DNA of 64,000 nt from CAIRTM01 sp963723235 (GCA_963723235.1 CAVRPV010000001.1:21832-85831); one strand, 5' to 3'; shown: positions 1 to 10,480, counted from the stretch's first letter. Numbers and translations: made by a program. Notes: generated by a model from the sequence alone, not told the origin.

Positions 1-1447
1 CTTGACGAGGGCGCGTCGCTGAAGCGGGCTGAACGTGCCGCAGATGCATTCGAAAAAATCGCGCTTGCCCATCCTCTGATCGAGAGCGCCGAGACCTATG
101 CGGGCATTGATCTGCTCTCCGGCGCCATGAAAAACAATTCGGCCGCAGTTTTTTTAAATCTGCTGCACTGGGATAAGCGCTCAGGCCCTGCCCAGACACC
201 GGAGGCGGTTGCCGCCGAGATTATGGCGCAGACCGAAGAGGCGATTGCCGACGCCCGCTTTATTCTGTTCAGCCCGCCGGCGATCGAGGGCATAAGTTTG
301 ATCAGCGGTTTTGAAGGCTATATCCAGAATCGCAGCGACGGCGACAGCAGTGAGCTTGCAGCGGTGATATCGCGCTTTATGCAGGCGGCGGCAGCCTGCC
401 CCGAGATCGGCCGTATCGACACCACCTTTCGGGTGGAGACCCCGCAGTTCCGGGTACAGCCGGACATGGAAAAAGCCTATGCCCTCGGGGTTTCAAAAGA
501 CATGCTGTTCGCCACCATGCAGTCGACGTTCGGCTCCTACTATCATCAATGAGTTCAATAAATACGGCCGCACGTTCAAGGTAATGATGCAGTCGGCAGC
601 GCCGTTCCGGAGCCTGCCTGAGAATCTGCGGGAGGTATTCGTGCGCTCTTCATCGGGCCAGATGCTGCCCCTGTCCTCGCTGGTGCGGCTCGAGCCCCGG
701 GTCGGTCCCGATATCGTCGAGCGCTTTAATGTGTTTCCCTCCGGCAAAATCGTGGGCGCTCCGGCACCCGGCTATAGCTCCGGACAGGCACTGGCGGCGC
801 TTGAAGAGCTTGCGCTGCAGACGCTGCCCGAGGGCTATACGCTTTCCTGGATCGGGAGCTCCTATCAGGAAAAACTCACCGGGAAAACCTCGCTGCTTGC
901 TTTCGTACTGGGGCTCGTCGTGATTTTTCTCATCCTTGCAGCCCAGTATGAACGCTGGAGCCTGCCGCTGGTTGTGATTGTCAGCGTTCCCTTTGCAATG
1001 TTCGGAGCCATTGGCTTTGTGTGGCTGCGGGGGCTGCCGAATGATATATACTTTCAGATAGCCCTCGTGACGCTCATAGGCCTGTCAGCCAAAAACGCAA
1101 TCCTGATCGTTGAATTCGCCCTGCAGAAATATGAAAGCGGCATTCCTCTTGCCGAAGCTGCACTGGAAGCAGCTCGTCAGCGCTTCAGACCGATCGTCAT
1201 GACGTCCATGGCCTTTGTGCTGGGATGCCTGCCCCTTGCCGTCAGCTCGGGCGCAGGCGCCATCAGCCGCCATTCCATCGGCACGGGTGTTGTCGGCGGC
1301 ATGCTGGCCTCGACCTTTATTGCACCATATTTTGTGCCCCTGTTCTTTGTGCTGGTCATGCGTTTCACGGAGAAGCTCGGCTCGCTGAAGCCGGGCGCGG
1401 CTGCCCGTGCGGCGGCTGCTGCGTTCAAACGGAAAGCGAGAAATTGA
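1..1447 (+). CDS. RND efflux pump inner-membrane subunit (AcrB/HAE1 family), 5' truncated and frameshifted
   Basis: This is the C-terminal half of a proton-driven RND multidrug transporter that exports substrates through a periplasmic adaptor and an outer-membrane channel. Frame 1 is open from the window edge to 552 and carries the second porter region. It then breaks, and the family sequence continues in frame 2 as INEFNKYGRTFKV, porter residues and the last membrane helices (LGLVVIFLILAAQYERWSLP, GLSAKNAILIVEFA), ending at 1447. One extra base near 546 explains the break. The next gene, a NodT-type channel lipoprotein, starts 2 bases after this stop, as expected for an RND operon. The start lies outside the window. 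Whether the break is real or a sequencing error cannot be told from here. Confidence 0.9.
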
Positions 1448-1448
1448 C

Positions 1449-2873
1449 ATGCTGCGATATCGTTTCGTGTATCTGCTGGCAGCCCTTGTGCTTGCGGGCT
1501 GCGCTTTGGGGCCGGACTATACCAGGCCGGACTTTGAGCTGCCGCCGGCGACTGACAATGACTCGGGGCAGTATGCTGCGTTTACGGCCGCAGACTGGTG
1601 GAAGATTTTTGACGACCCCACGCTTGACCGCATTCAGGCGGAAGCGCTTGCCTATAACCGCGATCTCAAAGCGGCCGCAGCCCGGGTCGAGGAAGCACGT
1701 GCGTTTGCGCGCGAGGCTTTGGCGGACCGGCTGCCCGCAATCGGCATTGGAGGTGCAACGGGAAGAGAGCGAGCCTCGCAGCGGCAGGCGCCGCCCGCAG
1801 GCAGCCGCACCGTTGATTTTTATGAGGCGCTCGGATATGCCTCATTTGAGCTTGATTTCTGGGGCCTGTACCGGCGGCTTGATGAAGCGGCGCGCGCCGA
1901 GCTGCTTGCAACCGAGGCGGGGCGCGACGCAGTGCGCCTTTCGCTTACCGCGGATGTGGCGGCCCTGTATTTTTATTTGCGCACCCTTGAGGCCCAGACG
2001 CGTATTGCCCGCGAACAGCTTGCAACCTATGATACAACCTGCGACATGTACCGCAAGCGCTATTTGGCCGGCTACACGCAGGAGCTTGATCTTCGCAGGA
2101 TCGAGGCTGACCGGCTTGCCACCGCAGCATTGGTGTACCGCCGCGAAAACCAGCTTTCGCAGGCCGGCACCGCGCTGGCCATGCTGCTCGGACGCAGCCC
2201 GGCAGCCATTGTGCAGGGGTTCACGGACAAGGGCAGTGTGCTGGAGGCGCTGAATGTGTTTCCGCGCATACCTGAGGATATCCCCTCGGATCTGCTCACC
2301 CGCAGACCCGATATACGCCGCGAAGAAGGCATGCTCATGGCTGCCAACGCCCGCATCGGCGCGGCACGGGCGGCATTTTTCCCCTCAATTCGTCTGACCG
2401 GCGGCTCAGGATTTGTGAGCTCCGAGCTCAATGAACTGTTTACCAGGGATGCCTCTGTCTGGAACGCGGCGGCCTCGCTGGCCCAGCCAGTGTTTGAAGG
2501 CGGCAGGCTGTTTGCGCGCGAAAAGGCGGCCCGCGCGCGCCAGGAGCAGATGCTGGCGCACTATGAGCAGACCGTTCAAAACGCTTTCAGGGAAACGCGC
2601 GATGCGCTGGTTGCCGGCACAAAAACCGCGCAGGCGCTTGAGGCCTCACTTGAGCGGGCCCGCGCCATGCGTCGCAGTTTTGAGCTTTCACAAAAGCAGC
2701 ATGAAAGCGGCCATATCAGCATCATCGACGTGCTTGACATTCAGCGCCAGTCGCTCAGGGCCGAGCTCGATCTTACGGATGCGCGCCGGGATCAGCTTGA
2801 TGCTATTATCGCCCTGTGCAGAGCCATGGGCGGCGGCTGGCAGGAAAGCCCCGATGCCGCCCGGGTGTATTGA
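1449..2873 (+). CDS. NodT/OprM-family outer-membrane efflux lipoprotein
   Basis: This 474-residue TolC-like channel forms the outer-membrane exit duct for the preceding RND pump. The ATG at 1449 was chosen over one 42 bases upstream because it gives a proper lipoprotein signal (basic start, hydrophobic stretch, lipobox LAGC at about residues 15-18) and sits just after the RND stop. The mature start, GPDYTRPDFELP, is the usual NodT opening. Two OEP repeats follow; the second has the typical LLTRRPDIRREEGMLMAANA motif near the middle. The frame is intact and the length is normal for the family. Co-transcription with the RND gene is inferred from spacing. Substrate specificity cannot be read from the sequence. 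Confidence 0.93.
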   Translation: MLRYRFVYLLAALVLAGCALGPDYTRPDFELPPATDNDSGQYAAFTAADWWKIFDDPTLDRIQAEALAYNRDLKAAAARVEEARAFAREALADRLPAIGIGGATGRERASQRQAPPAGSRTVDFYEALGYASFELDFWGLYRRLDEAARAELLATEAGRDAVRLSLTADVAALYFYLRTLEAQTRIAREQLATYDTTCDMYRKRYLAGYTQELDLRRIEADRLATAALVYRRENQLSQAGTALAMLLGRSPAAIVQGFTDKGSVLEALNVFPRIPEDIPSDLLTRRPDIRREEGMLMAANARIGAARAAFFPSIRLTGGSGFVSSELNELFTRDASVWNAAASLAQPVFEGGRLFAREKAARARQEQMLAHYEQTVQNAFRETRDALVAGTKTAQALEASLERARAMRRSFELSQKQHESGHISIIDVLDIQRQSLRAELDLTDARRDQLDAIIALCRAMGGGWQESPDAARVY

Positions 2874-3012
2874 GGCGCATCCGGGGAAACACCAACGTTA
2901 CGTACTTTCGAATGCAAAATCAGGATTGCCATCGAACTATCAGCCCGGGCATAAGATATTCGATTGCGATTTCGATCCTGATAGCGATATGGATGATGAA
3001 GGTTTATACGCC

Positions 3013-3243
3013 ATGCCTGCCTGCAAACATGAAGTGTTGACGTTAATGCCGCCACCGGAAGCGCGTGTGCGCTGCCGGCATTGCCATCTGACGATTAGCG
3101 CGCAGGAACTGGGATCGGGCTGCTGCCCGGAGTGCCTTGAGGTCTACGGGTTGCGAAGGTCTGACTTTGAGGAGGTCCGGGCAGACTCTGAAGTCCGCAC
3201 CCGCTACCGTTGTGATGCCTGCGGCCTGATTCTTGATGCCTGA
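3013..3243 (+). CDS. small zinc-ribbon protein
   Basis: A 76-residue cytoplasmic-looking protein, rich in cysteine, with pairs CRHCH, CCPEC and CDACG plus CKHE near the start, consistent with one or two zinc ribbons. The ATG at 3013 is preceded by GAAGG about 9 bases upstream. An in-frame ATG at 2989 would add 8 residues but has a poorer ribosome site. Such proteins often act as redox or nucleic-acid adaptors, but nothing here fixes a role. It follows the efflux operon by 139 bases and may be separately transcribed. I do not recognise a named family. Confidence 0.65.
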   Translation: MPACKHEVLTLMPPPEARVRCRHCHLTISAQELGSGCCPECLEVYGLRRSDFEEVRADSEVRTRYRCDACGLILDA

Positions 3244-3368
3244 GTCAACAGGGCATGTTTTCATTAGACACGCTGTTCTTTTTTTATTATACTCCTGAAC
3301 TGACTGCTACAGGCGTGCGATCGGCTTGCCGCTTACATCACCCACACCGTTTCCGGGGATATTTTTCC

Positions 3369-4289
3369 ATGAAAGCACTGCGAAATACACTTATCATTAT
3401 TGTCCTGCTCTTTGTCGCTCTGGTTGTGTATGCCTACCTGCCATATCCAACATCAGAACCAAAAACATTTGCAGGTCAAAACAGCCATTTCATCAACCTT
3501 AGCGGCAAAACCATTCACTACACGGTTCAGGGCAGCGGCCCTGTGCTTGTGCTGGTTCACGGGTTCGGGGGCTCAACCGCAGCATGGGAAAAACTGACTT
3601 CCTTGCTTACGCCGCAGTACACGGTGTATGCGCTGGATCTGCTCGGATTCGGCCTTTCCGATAAGCCGGTTGACGCATCCTATTCCATGCCGGCGCAGGC
3701 CGACATTGTCTGCGCGCTGATCAATGCCCTGAAACTTGAACAGGTTGCCCTGATCGGGCATTCCATGGGCGGGGTGATTGTTGCTGACGCAGCCAGAAAA
3801 ATGCCGGACAGGATCAAGGGGCTCATTATGATTGAGCCCGGATTTTATTACACGCCTCCGGCTTTTCTTCAAAAACTTTTTTTCCCTTTTGACCGGGCCA
3901 TGGCAAAAATGTTTTACAGCCGTATGGGCCGCGAGAAAAGCCTCGTGGCTTCCTATTACGACAAATCTCTCGTGACACCGGAAATGCTCGATGAAATGCT
4001 GATTGTTAGGAATACTCCGGGGGCGGTTGAGGCCATGCAGGCAATGAGCGGTGAGCCCGAAGCGTATAAAACCAACGAGGCTATCGCCGCCGCGGTTACC
4101 TGCCCCTCGCTGATGATCTGGGGCGAGCGCGGAAAGAAAACCCGCACCCGTGAAATTGAGGATTCCCGCCGCCTGATCAAGGGTTCACAGCTGGTTATGG
4201 TCAGCACGTGCGGTCACTATGTGCAGGATGAAAATCCCGAGCAAGCCGCAAAGGCTATTCTTGCCTTTTTGCGGTCGCTGCCTTTTTGA
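3369..4289 (+). CDS. alpha/beta hydrolase, membrane-anchored
   Basis: A 306-residue alpha/beta-fold hydrolase. One N-terminal membrane anchor (about residues 5-22, TLIIIVLLFVALVVYAYL) suggests the catalytic domain faces the periplasm. The oxyanion-hole motif HGFGGSTAAWE, the nucleophile elbow GHSMGG, and a C-terminal catalytic His in GHYVQDENPEQ give the Ser-His-Asp set of the family. The ATG at 3369 was preferred to an upstream start at 3255 because it opens directly into the anchor. The gene converges with cobN, and the two stops lie only 6 bases apart. The substrate (ester, lipid or lactone) cannot be decided. Confidence 0.85.
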   Translation: MKALRNTLIIIVLLFVALVVYAYLPYPTSEPKTFAGQNSHFINLSGKTIHYTVQGSGPVLVLVHGFGGSTAAWEKLTSLLTPQYTVYALDLLGFGLSDKPVDASYSMPAQADIVCALINALKLEQVALIGHSMGGVIVADAARKMPDRIKGLIMIEPGFYYTPPAFLQKLFFPFDRAMAKMFYSRMGREKSLVASYYDKSLVTPEMLDEMLIVRNTPGAVEAMQAMSGEPEAYKTNEAIAAAVTCPSLMIWGERGKKTRTREIEDSRRLIKGSQLVMVSTCGHYVQDENPEQAAKAILAFLRSLPF

Positions 4290-4295
4290 AGCCGG

Positions 4296-7200
4296 TTATT
4301 CCAGCCCGCCTTCCATTTCAAGCATAATATCCCGCAATTTTTCAAGCTGAGCGTCGCTTGCCTGCCAGTAGCCCCGGCGGTTAGATTCAAGCAGCACCTC
4401 GGACATGCGCTGGGTCGCGTACGGGTTGTTGCGCTCAAGGCGGGCGCGCATGTTCTCATCAAATATCAGGCGCTCGGCCGCTTTGTCAAACACCCAGGAC
4501 TCAACTGCGTGCGTGGTGGCGGCAAGGCCGAGCAAATACTCCACGCGGTCTTTAACGATTTTTCCGCCGTGAAAGTCGTGAGCGAGCATGCCGTCCAGCC
4601 AGCGCGGGTTGAGCGTGCGCGTTCGGGCCGCGCGCTCTACAACCGATGCGAGCTCTTCCACCTCGGTGTCATCTCCGGCCTGGTCAACCACCATGATATC
4701 CGCGCCCTCAGCACCGCAAACAGATGCTGCGCGCGCCATGCCGCCCATGAATTCATAATAGTGGTCAAGGTCGGTCACATCGTATTCGCTGCCGTCGCGC
4801 TCCTGGGCGATCAGCCCAACGCTGCCCAGCATGCTTTTAAGCGCTTGAGGGTTTCTGCCTGAACTGCCCCCGGTATAGGAGTGGCTCATTGATGCGGCAA
4901 AGGCGCTCCCGAGTTCATCTTCTGAGTGCCACGATCCGGTTTCAATCAGCGCGGGCAGATCGGTTGCGTACTGATCCGGTGCCGGGCCGAAAAGGCGCAG
5001 GGGCATGTCCCCGTCGCAGGCATCAGGCAGGCTTTGGCAGTGGCGGCGTATATAATTATCCTCTGCGGATTCGTCCTGGGCCGCAGCCAGCGCGCAGGCT
5101 CGGCTTATCAAATCAATATGCGTGCCGAACGTGTCGCGGAATATGCCGCACATGGAAACGAGTACGTCGATGCGCGGCCGGCCGAGTTCGCATAAGGGTA
5201 TGAGCTCAAGGTCTTTCAGCCACGCGCTGGCGCGATGGCGGATGCGCACGCCCAGCAGATGCAAGATCATGGCAATGGTATCGCCGCCGGTTTTCATGGT
5301 CTCAAAGCCCCAGAGGATTATTGCGACCGTGGCGGGATACGCGCCGTGTTTTGCGTGATAGGCCTTTAGGAGTTTTTCCGCGGCGAGTGTTCCGCGCGCC
5401 TGCGCTGCGGGAGTTGGAATCAGGCGCGGGTCAAAGGCATACATGCCCCGTCCCGTGGGGTAGACCTCCGGGTCGCGCAACGGATCACCGGCCCGGGCCG
5501 GAAAAATGTAGCGTCCGTCAAGAGCGTCAAGCAGGCCTGTGCTCTCGGCGCTGAAGTCAAAACGCTTTTGCAGGTCACGTACGTACTGCCGGTAAGCGGT
5601 ATCGCACCAGGAGGGCGGATCGTTGCGCAGAATTGCGTCCAGGGCTTCTCCAGCGGCCGCACGGACACGCTCTTCATCCGGAGTGTTTTTAACCGCCTGC
5701 CAGTCAAGGCCAAGCTCGCGGCCGCACATTGTGTAGAGCGAGGGCTGCTCGCGATCAAAGTGAAGGGCGCCGAGCAGGCAGTCGCGCAGTTCCCGTTCTG
5801 ATAGCTGTTTATCCATCACATGCAGCCCGTGCGGGTATCAGGCGGCTTTTGATGCGGTAGAGCTCGCGGGCAAGCTCATGCGGTTCAAGCGGCAGATGCA
5901 GCTCGCGCGCAACAGCCTGTATGGCCTCATGCGTTTCAGCGCCCGGCTCGCGCTCATACTGCGCAAGAAGATCTTCAAGCAGCAGGTAGTCTTCATACAG
6001 GCCTGAGCATGTCATCGGCGGCGATGCGTGCGACACGCACAGGGCATAGCTCCTGCGCTTGGCGATTGTGGCCTCGGAGGGGTTGCCGACCCAGTAATAA
6101 TAGATGTTGGGCAGGCTGCCCAGCACTATATCCGGAAAGCACTCGCCGGAGAGCGCGACTTCTTTGCCGGGCAGAAACTCAAGCGTGCCGTGCGTGCCGA
6201 AATGTACAAGGGCATCAGCGCCGAATTCCTGCTCAAGCCAGCAGTAAAAGGCGAGATACTGATGATGGGGAACCAGAGCCTTGTCATGGTACAGGCTGTC
6301 GTTTTTTTCATGGTCCCCGCGCGCGGGCTGCACGCCGATAAAAATATTTCCCAGCACTGCGCCCGGCACAAGCAGGTCGCAGCCATCGACCATGATATTC
6401 CCCGGCGGCGGTCCCCAGGCATCAATGACCTGCTTTTGCACGGTTTCCGGCAGCGCACGAAACCACTGCTCATAGCGTGCGGCCGAAACCCTGATGCCGC
6501 CGGCGCTTTGATACACGGGCGAGTTGACAATGCCGCGTGCGAGAAAAAAATCCTTCAAGCCGGTTTCAGGAATATCGATTGCATAGCCGTGTTTTTTCAT
6601 GCGCTCGAGCATGCGTTCAAGGCTTGCAAACACATCCAGATAACCGGCACCGGCAAGGCTGTGCTCGCCGGGCGGATAGCTGTAGGCAGATCAGGGCTAT
6701 TTTTTTATCGGATACGGGCTTTGCGCGCAGGGCCAGCCATTTTAAAATCCGCTCCCCAAAGCGCTCAATGCGCTCCGGAATGGCAGCCTGGCGCTTGACG
6801 CATCCGATTGCGCCTTCGTCAACAATTTCCAGAGCGCCCAGCATGAACGGCTCAACAGCACCGTCGAGTTCCGGCAGGGTCACTGCCAGCACGGTTTCAA
6901 TCGGGCTGAGCCCGCTTGAGCCCGCGCGCCAGGCGTCAAGATCGGTTTCAAAAGCGTGCAGGCCGACCAGCAGCGGCACATCGCGCTCTCTCAAAAACTG
7001 ATAAATCACTTCCGGGTCACTGCCGTAGGGCCCGCCCCACAGCCGGAAGTACTGCAGGGTGATAAGCAGGTCAATCCCGTTGCAGCAGGACCTGAGCGCA
7101 TCCATATTAGCTTCAACGCTTGAAAAAATATTCAGCACGTTGGCTTGTAAGCGCAGGCGTTCGTAAAGCAGGTCTACGACCGGCACGCTGTCGCTGAAAT

Positions 7201-7900
7201 GCATGCCGCCGTGCATCAAAACGGCAACAGTCGGCCGCGTTGAGTCAAAACCGATTGCGCGGTCATATGATCTGCGCTCCCTGAATATTCCCTTGCCCGG
7301 ACAGTACAGGCCCCAGGCAGGCACGCTCTGCGGCTTTGCCGGTTTTTTGATTCCGCTGAGTCCGCCGTAATGCTTTAAAAGCACGAGCAGCATGTTGTAC
7401 AGATTGTCAACGCCGCCCTGCGCGTAATACTCCTGAATGAGCATCCAGCGGTTCATGTCGCGCAGCATGCGCACGGGCAGCAGGGCGCTGAGCTTTCTGC
7501 CGAGCGCGGAGAATTTTTTTACCCGGATATAGTCGGTGATGGAAAAGGAGCGGTCCTGGCCGGGCTTGAACATCACCCTGCCGGAAAATGCGCCCATGCT
7601 TGTCAGGGCGAACATTTCATTGCTGACGGCAATGAGAACAATGACGGTTTTGTTATGGCCGGCAAGCAGCGCGGGAAGGCTGCGGCCAAGGCGCGTATCA
7701 GAGCGCACGTCGATCAGGATGATATCAGCGCCGGCTACAGCTTCGCGCACAGGGTCAAGACTCGCGCTGTGCGATTCAAAGTCTTTGAAATAGAGCTTTT
7801 TGATGCTGCAGATATCTCCGTGAGCTGCGTGTATGCGCGCGGCAGCATCGTTGAGATCAGCGGAATTGTCCATGGCGGTCAGGGCCAGCATGCGTATCAC
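4296..7900 (-). pseudogene. cobN: CobN/BchH-family metal chelatase large subunit, two frameshifts
   Basis: Large subunit of an ATP-dependent class I chelatase, which inserts a metal (cobalt in CobN, magnesium in BchH) into a tetrapyrrole together with ChlI/ChlD-type AAA+ and VWA subunits. Three fragments together give about 1,200 residues, close to the normal length: the N part (7900 to about 6683), a middle part with HFGTHGTLEFLPGKEV, and a C part with HSYTGGSSGRNP. Near 6683 the frame leaves KKIALI and resumes as YSYPPGEHSLAGAG. Near 5825 it leaves RLIPA and resumes as GLHVMDKQ. The start is GTG at 7900, overlapping the repaired stop of the VWA gene (GTGA). Both breaks fit single-base errors. 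Metal specificity is not visible; NikR lies at the head of the locus. Confidence 0.85.
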
Positions 7901-8596
7901 AGCAGATCCTCCAGATAATAGTGCTCCGCATTCAGGCCGGCTGCCAGTTCTTCCAGGAAACCCACGCTGCGATTGCGACGCTCGGTATTAACGCATACAA
8001 GCTGCGCGCCTGTTTGCTGTCGCTGCCAGCAGGCGCATATCTCCGGCCAAAGAGCCGGTTTGAAAAACAGTCGGCCTTCCGTCTGAAATCAGCACAATTG
8101 TCACTGCAGCGCGTCGCTCATTTCCGGCAAGCTCCAGGGCCTGCAGCAGGGCCGCGGTGAGCGGGGTTTTGCCGCCGCTGGGGATATGGTCCAGGGCTTC
8201 ATCAACAGCGTTATGATCACGGGTCGGCGGCACAAGCAGCTGCGGGCTGCTGCCGCGAAAGCAAATCAGGGCGACCCGGTTTCTCTTTTCATAGGACTGT
8301 TGCAGAAACTGCCAGGTAAGCGTTTTTGCCAGCCGTACTTTACGTTCCAGGCGCATGGATGAAGACACGTCAAGCGCGAGTATGCAGAGCCCCTCGCCCT
8401 GCGATGCCCTGATTTTTTCCATGAGATGGTCAGGCTGAATGGCAAGTGAGCCGCTTTGGCGCACGGCCCGGCGGATGGTGGCGTCCAGTGCCAGGCTGCG
8501 CGGGGTCTCTGTCTGCCGGGAGCTGATATAGCGGCCGCGTGACGGGTCCCGGGCGGGCGCTTCACGGCCCCGGGATGGCTGCTCAGACGGGATGCG
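7897..8596 (-). CDS. chelatase VWA-domain subunit (ChlD/CobT-like), frameshifted
   Basis: This von Willebrand A domain couples the AAA+ motor to the large chelatase subunit. The MIDAS motif is DVSSSM, followed later by a conserved Thr in GGKTPL and ISDGRP. Upstream, in the same frame, is the family signature RGRYISSRQTETPRSLALDA, so the coding region reaches back to the chlI stop without a clear start codon of its own. Near 8000 the frame ends early (ANRRAACMR), while the neighbouring frame reads QLVCVNTERRNRSVGFLEEL to a TGA at 7897-7899 that overlaps the cobN GTG. In many anaerobes ChlI and this domain are one polypeptide. Here a TAA after a run of ten A separates them, so this may be the second half of a fusion. 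Confidence 0.8.
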
Positions 8597-9688
8597 TTAT
8601 GGTTTTTTTTTTACTTCGCCGCTGCGCTCAAATGCCTCGGGTTGCTCATGCTCGACCTGTTGGTCAAGCGCGCTCTCGATCTGCTGGCGGTCCAGAGGGA
8701 TGTCTTTTTCAAATGGTTTTTGGCGCATGCGGTGCGGCAGGGCCAGCAGGGCGGCATCGATTACATCCTGACGGGTAAGTTCCCTGCGTCCGCCCAGCGC
8801 GGCAATGGCCACGGCGGTTTTTTCCATGACGATATCGGCCCGGTGCGTGCGAATGCCAAGAGAGCTGGTAATGGTTACAATCTGTTCGAGCATTTGCTGG
8901 CTTTCAGCAACCTGAGGCAGGAGCTGCTGAGCAGCGGAAATATCGGTTTTAAGTGTTTGCTGGGCCGCGGCGAACTGTTCTTCAAACGCCCAGCAATCAC
9001 GATCAAATGCTTTGCGCCGTTTGATAACCTCCAGCCGGTCACGGGGATCCGTGAGCGCGCCCACATCAACGCACAGCCCAAAGCGGTCAAGAATCTGCGG
9101 CCGCAGGCGGCCTTCCTCGGGATTCATGGTTCCGACCAGCAGGAAGCGGGCCGGATGGTAGAGCGAAATGCCTTCGCGCTCGATAACGTTGACGCCCATG
9201 GCCGCCGCGTCCAGCAGGACGTTGATCAGGTGGTCATCCAGCAGGTTGACTTCATCAATGTAGAGAATATTGCGGTTGGCGCGGGCCAGAATGCCGGGCT
9301 CAAGGGCTTTGATGCCGTCAGTGAGCGCGCGTTTGATATCAAGGCTGCCGATCACCATGTCTTCAGTGGCGGAAAGCGGCATGTCAACGATTTCCATGGC
9401 CTTTTCAATCCAGGGCAGGCTGCCCTCGCGCTCAAAGCGATGCTGGCAGGCCTTGCACATCAGGCGCATGTTTTCAGGGTCGCAGTTAAACGGACAGCCT
9501 TCAACCGCGCGCAGGCGCGGCAGCGTATGGGCCAGTGCACGCACGGCGGTTGATTTGCCCGTGCCCTTGTCACCCGTGATAATAACGCCCCCGACGGTCG
9601 GATCAATCGCATTGATCAACAGCGCTTTTTTCAGCAAATCCTGCCCGACAATCGCTGACAGGGGGAAGATGACAAATTTGTGATGCAT
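8597..9688 (-). CDS. chelatase AAA+ ATPase subunit (ChlI/BchI/CobS-like)
   Basis: A 363-residue MoxR/ChlI-type AAA+ ATPase that powers metal insertion by the CobN-like subunit. Walker A is GDKGTGKST, Walker B is ILYIDEVNLLDDH, and the ChlI inserts GCPFNCDP and ARFLLVGTMNPEEGRLRPQI are present, matching cobaltochelatase ChlI-ChlD fusion proteins closely. The ATG at 9688 (MHHKFVIFPLSAIVGQ) is the family start. A longer open frame to 9778 only reads through a 122-bp repeat and was rejected. The C-terminus ends in VKKKP at a poly-A run just before the in-frame VWA region. It heads a minus-strand operon with the VWA gene and cobN. Confidence 0.92.
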   Translation of the reverse strand: MHHKFVIFPLSAIVGQDLLKKALLINAIDPTVGGVIITGDKGTGKSTAVRALAHTLPRLRAVEGCPFNCDPENMRLMCKACQHRFEREGSLPWIEKAMEIVDMPLSATEDMVIGSLDIKRALTDGIKALEPGILARANRNILYIDEVNLLDDHLINVLLDAAAMGVNVIEREGISLYHPARFLLVGTMNPEEGRLRPQILDRFGLCVDVGALTDPRDRLEVIKRRKAFDRDCWAFEEQFAAAQQTLKTDISAAQQLLPQVAESQQMLEQIVTITSSLGIRTHRADIVMEKTAVAIAALGGRRELTRQDVIDAALLALPHRMRQKPFEKDIPLDRQQIESALDQQVEHEQPEAFERSGEVKKKP

Positions 9689-9702
9689 GGCGATATCTCT
9701 GC

Positions 9703-9824
9703 AGGCTGTTGAAAAAAGCCCATCTGTTGCGTTACGCTCGTCATTCTTCATTGCAGCGTACGAAAAAGTACGCCTCATGCATCATGAACTCGCGTGCCTT
9801 ACAGCTGAACATTTTTGAACAGCC
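9703..9824. repeat. 122-bp element with terminal inverted repeats, copy 1
   Basis: The ends are aggctgttgaaaaa and its near-perfect inverse tttttgaacagcct (13 of 14 positions pair). The centre holds a GCGTAC/GTACGC hairpin at about 9756-9773. The same arrangement and exactly the same length occur at 16620-16741. It starts 14 bases upstream of the chlI start and creates the false N-terminal extension of that frame. No coding capacity; it resembles a MITE or REP-type element. Confidence 0.85.
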
Positions 9825-9999
9825 TGTAAACGTTTTAGCACCCTGTTTGTGCTATGTTTCATCAGGTTTAAAGTATAGCGCGAGGGAAATGATATGTCAA
9901 ATATTTAAAATCGTGCTACCGCTTGGCAGCTGATGTCTCCCGGACGATAAAACATCGTCTTCCGGCCGATTCTAAAGGCTATGCCGCGGGTTTTGGGGA

Positions 10000-10028
10000 T
10001 TGACTTTCCGTGAGCAGGTTGCTATTTT
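10000..10028 (+). promoter_or_regulatory. candidate sigma-70 promoter for nikR
   Basis: TTGACT at 10000-10005 and TATTTT at 10023-10028 are 17 bases apart and lie 36 bases upstream of the nikR start, which has GGAGGT at about 10051. The rest of the intergenic stretch 9825-9999 shows only a small GACGAT/ATCGTC hairpin near 9953-9970. I could not find a clear GTATGA-N16-TCATAC NikR operator. Confidence 0.4.
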
Positions 10029-10063
10029 TTCTTCACATACGTACACAGCTGGAGGTTATAGGC

Positions 10064-10480
10064 ATGTCATCCCTCATCCGTTTCGGCATATCGCTTGAAA
10101 AAACGCTGCTTGAAGCCTTTGACGGCCTGATCAGCGACCGTGGCTACACCAACCGGTCCGAGGCCCTGCGTGATCTTATCCGCGATGAACTGGTTCGCCG
10201 CGAGTGGCTTTCCGGCGAAGTGGTGGCCGGCACGATTACCCTGGTGTTCGATCATCATACGCGCGAGCTGAACGCCCGGCTGACGGACATTCAGCACAAG
10301 CATCACGATGTCATCATTGCAACGCAGCACATCCATCTCGATCATCACAACTGTCTCGAGGTCATCGTTGTGCAGGGAACCCCGCAGGAGATTGAAAAGC
10401 TGGCCTCACGGTTGAAGGCCGCCCGCGGTGTCAAGCACAGCGCTCTGACCATGGCCACAACCGGAAAAAACCTCTTATAA
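10064..10480 (+). CDS. nikR: NikR nickel-responsive transcriptional regulator
   Basis: A 138-residue ribbon-helix-helix regulator with a C-terminal ACT-like nickel-binding domain. It binds nickel and typically represses nickel uptake genes. The N-terminal RHH covers about residues 1-48 (SLIRFGISLEKTLLEAFD). The high-affinity square-planar nickel ligands are all in place with the spacing of E. coli NikR: His78, His89, His91 and Cys97 (in QHIHLDHHNC). The ATG at 10064 has GGAGGT 8 bases upstream. It is transcribed away from the chelatase operon across 375 bases, so nickel control of that operon is possible. No nickel transporter lies in the window. Confidence 0.95.
   Translation: MSSLIRFGISLEKTLLEAFDGLISDRGYTNRSEALRDLIRDELVRREWLSGEVVAGTITLVFDHHTRELNARLTDIQHKHHDVIIATQHIHLDHHNCLEVIVVQGTPQEIEKLASRLKAARGVKHSALTMATTGKNLL

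Noticed and set aside
1225..2253. 342-codon plus-strand open frame across the RND/NodT junction
   Set aside because: It is an Arg/Pro/Cys-rich shadow of two well supported genes in another frame with no family resemblance.
9689..9778. N-terminal extension of chlI to 9778
   Set aside because: The extra 30 codons are the 122-bp repeat; the family start is at 9688.
9825..10063. Cobalamin riboswitch or NikR operator between chlI and nikR
   Set aside because: No B12-box-like sequence and no GTATGA-N16-TCATAC palindrome could be found by eye.
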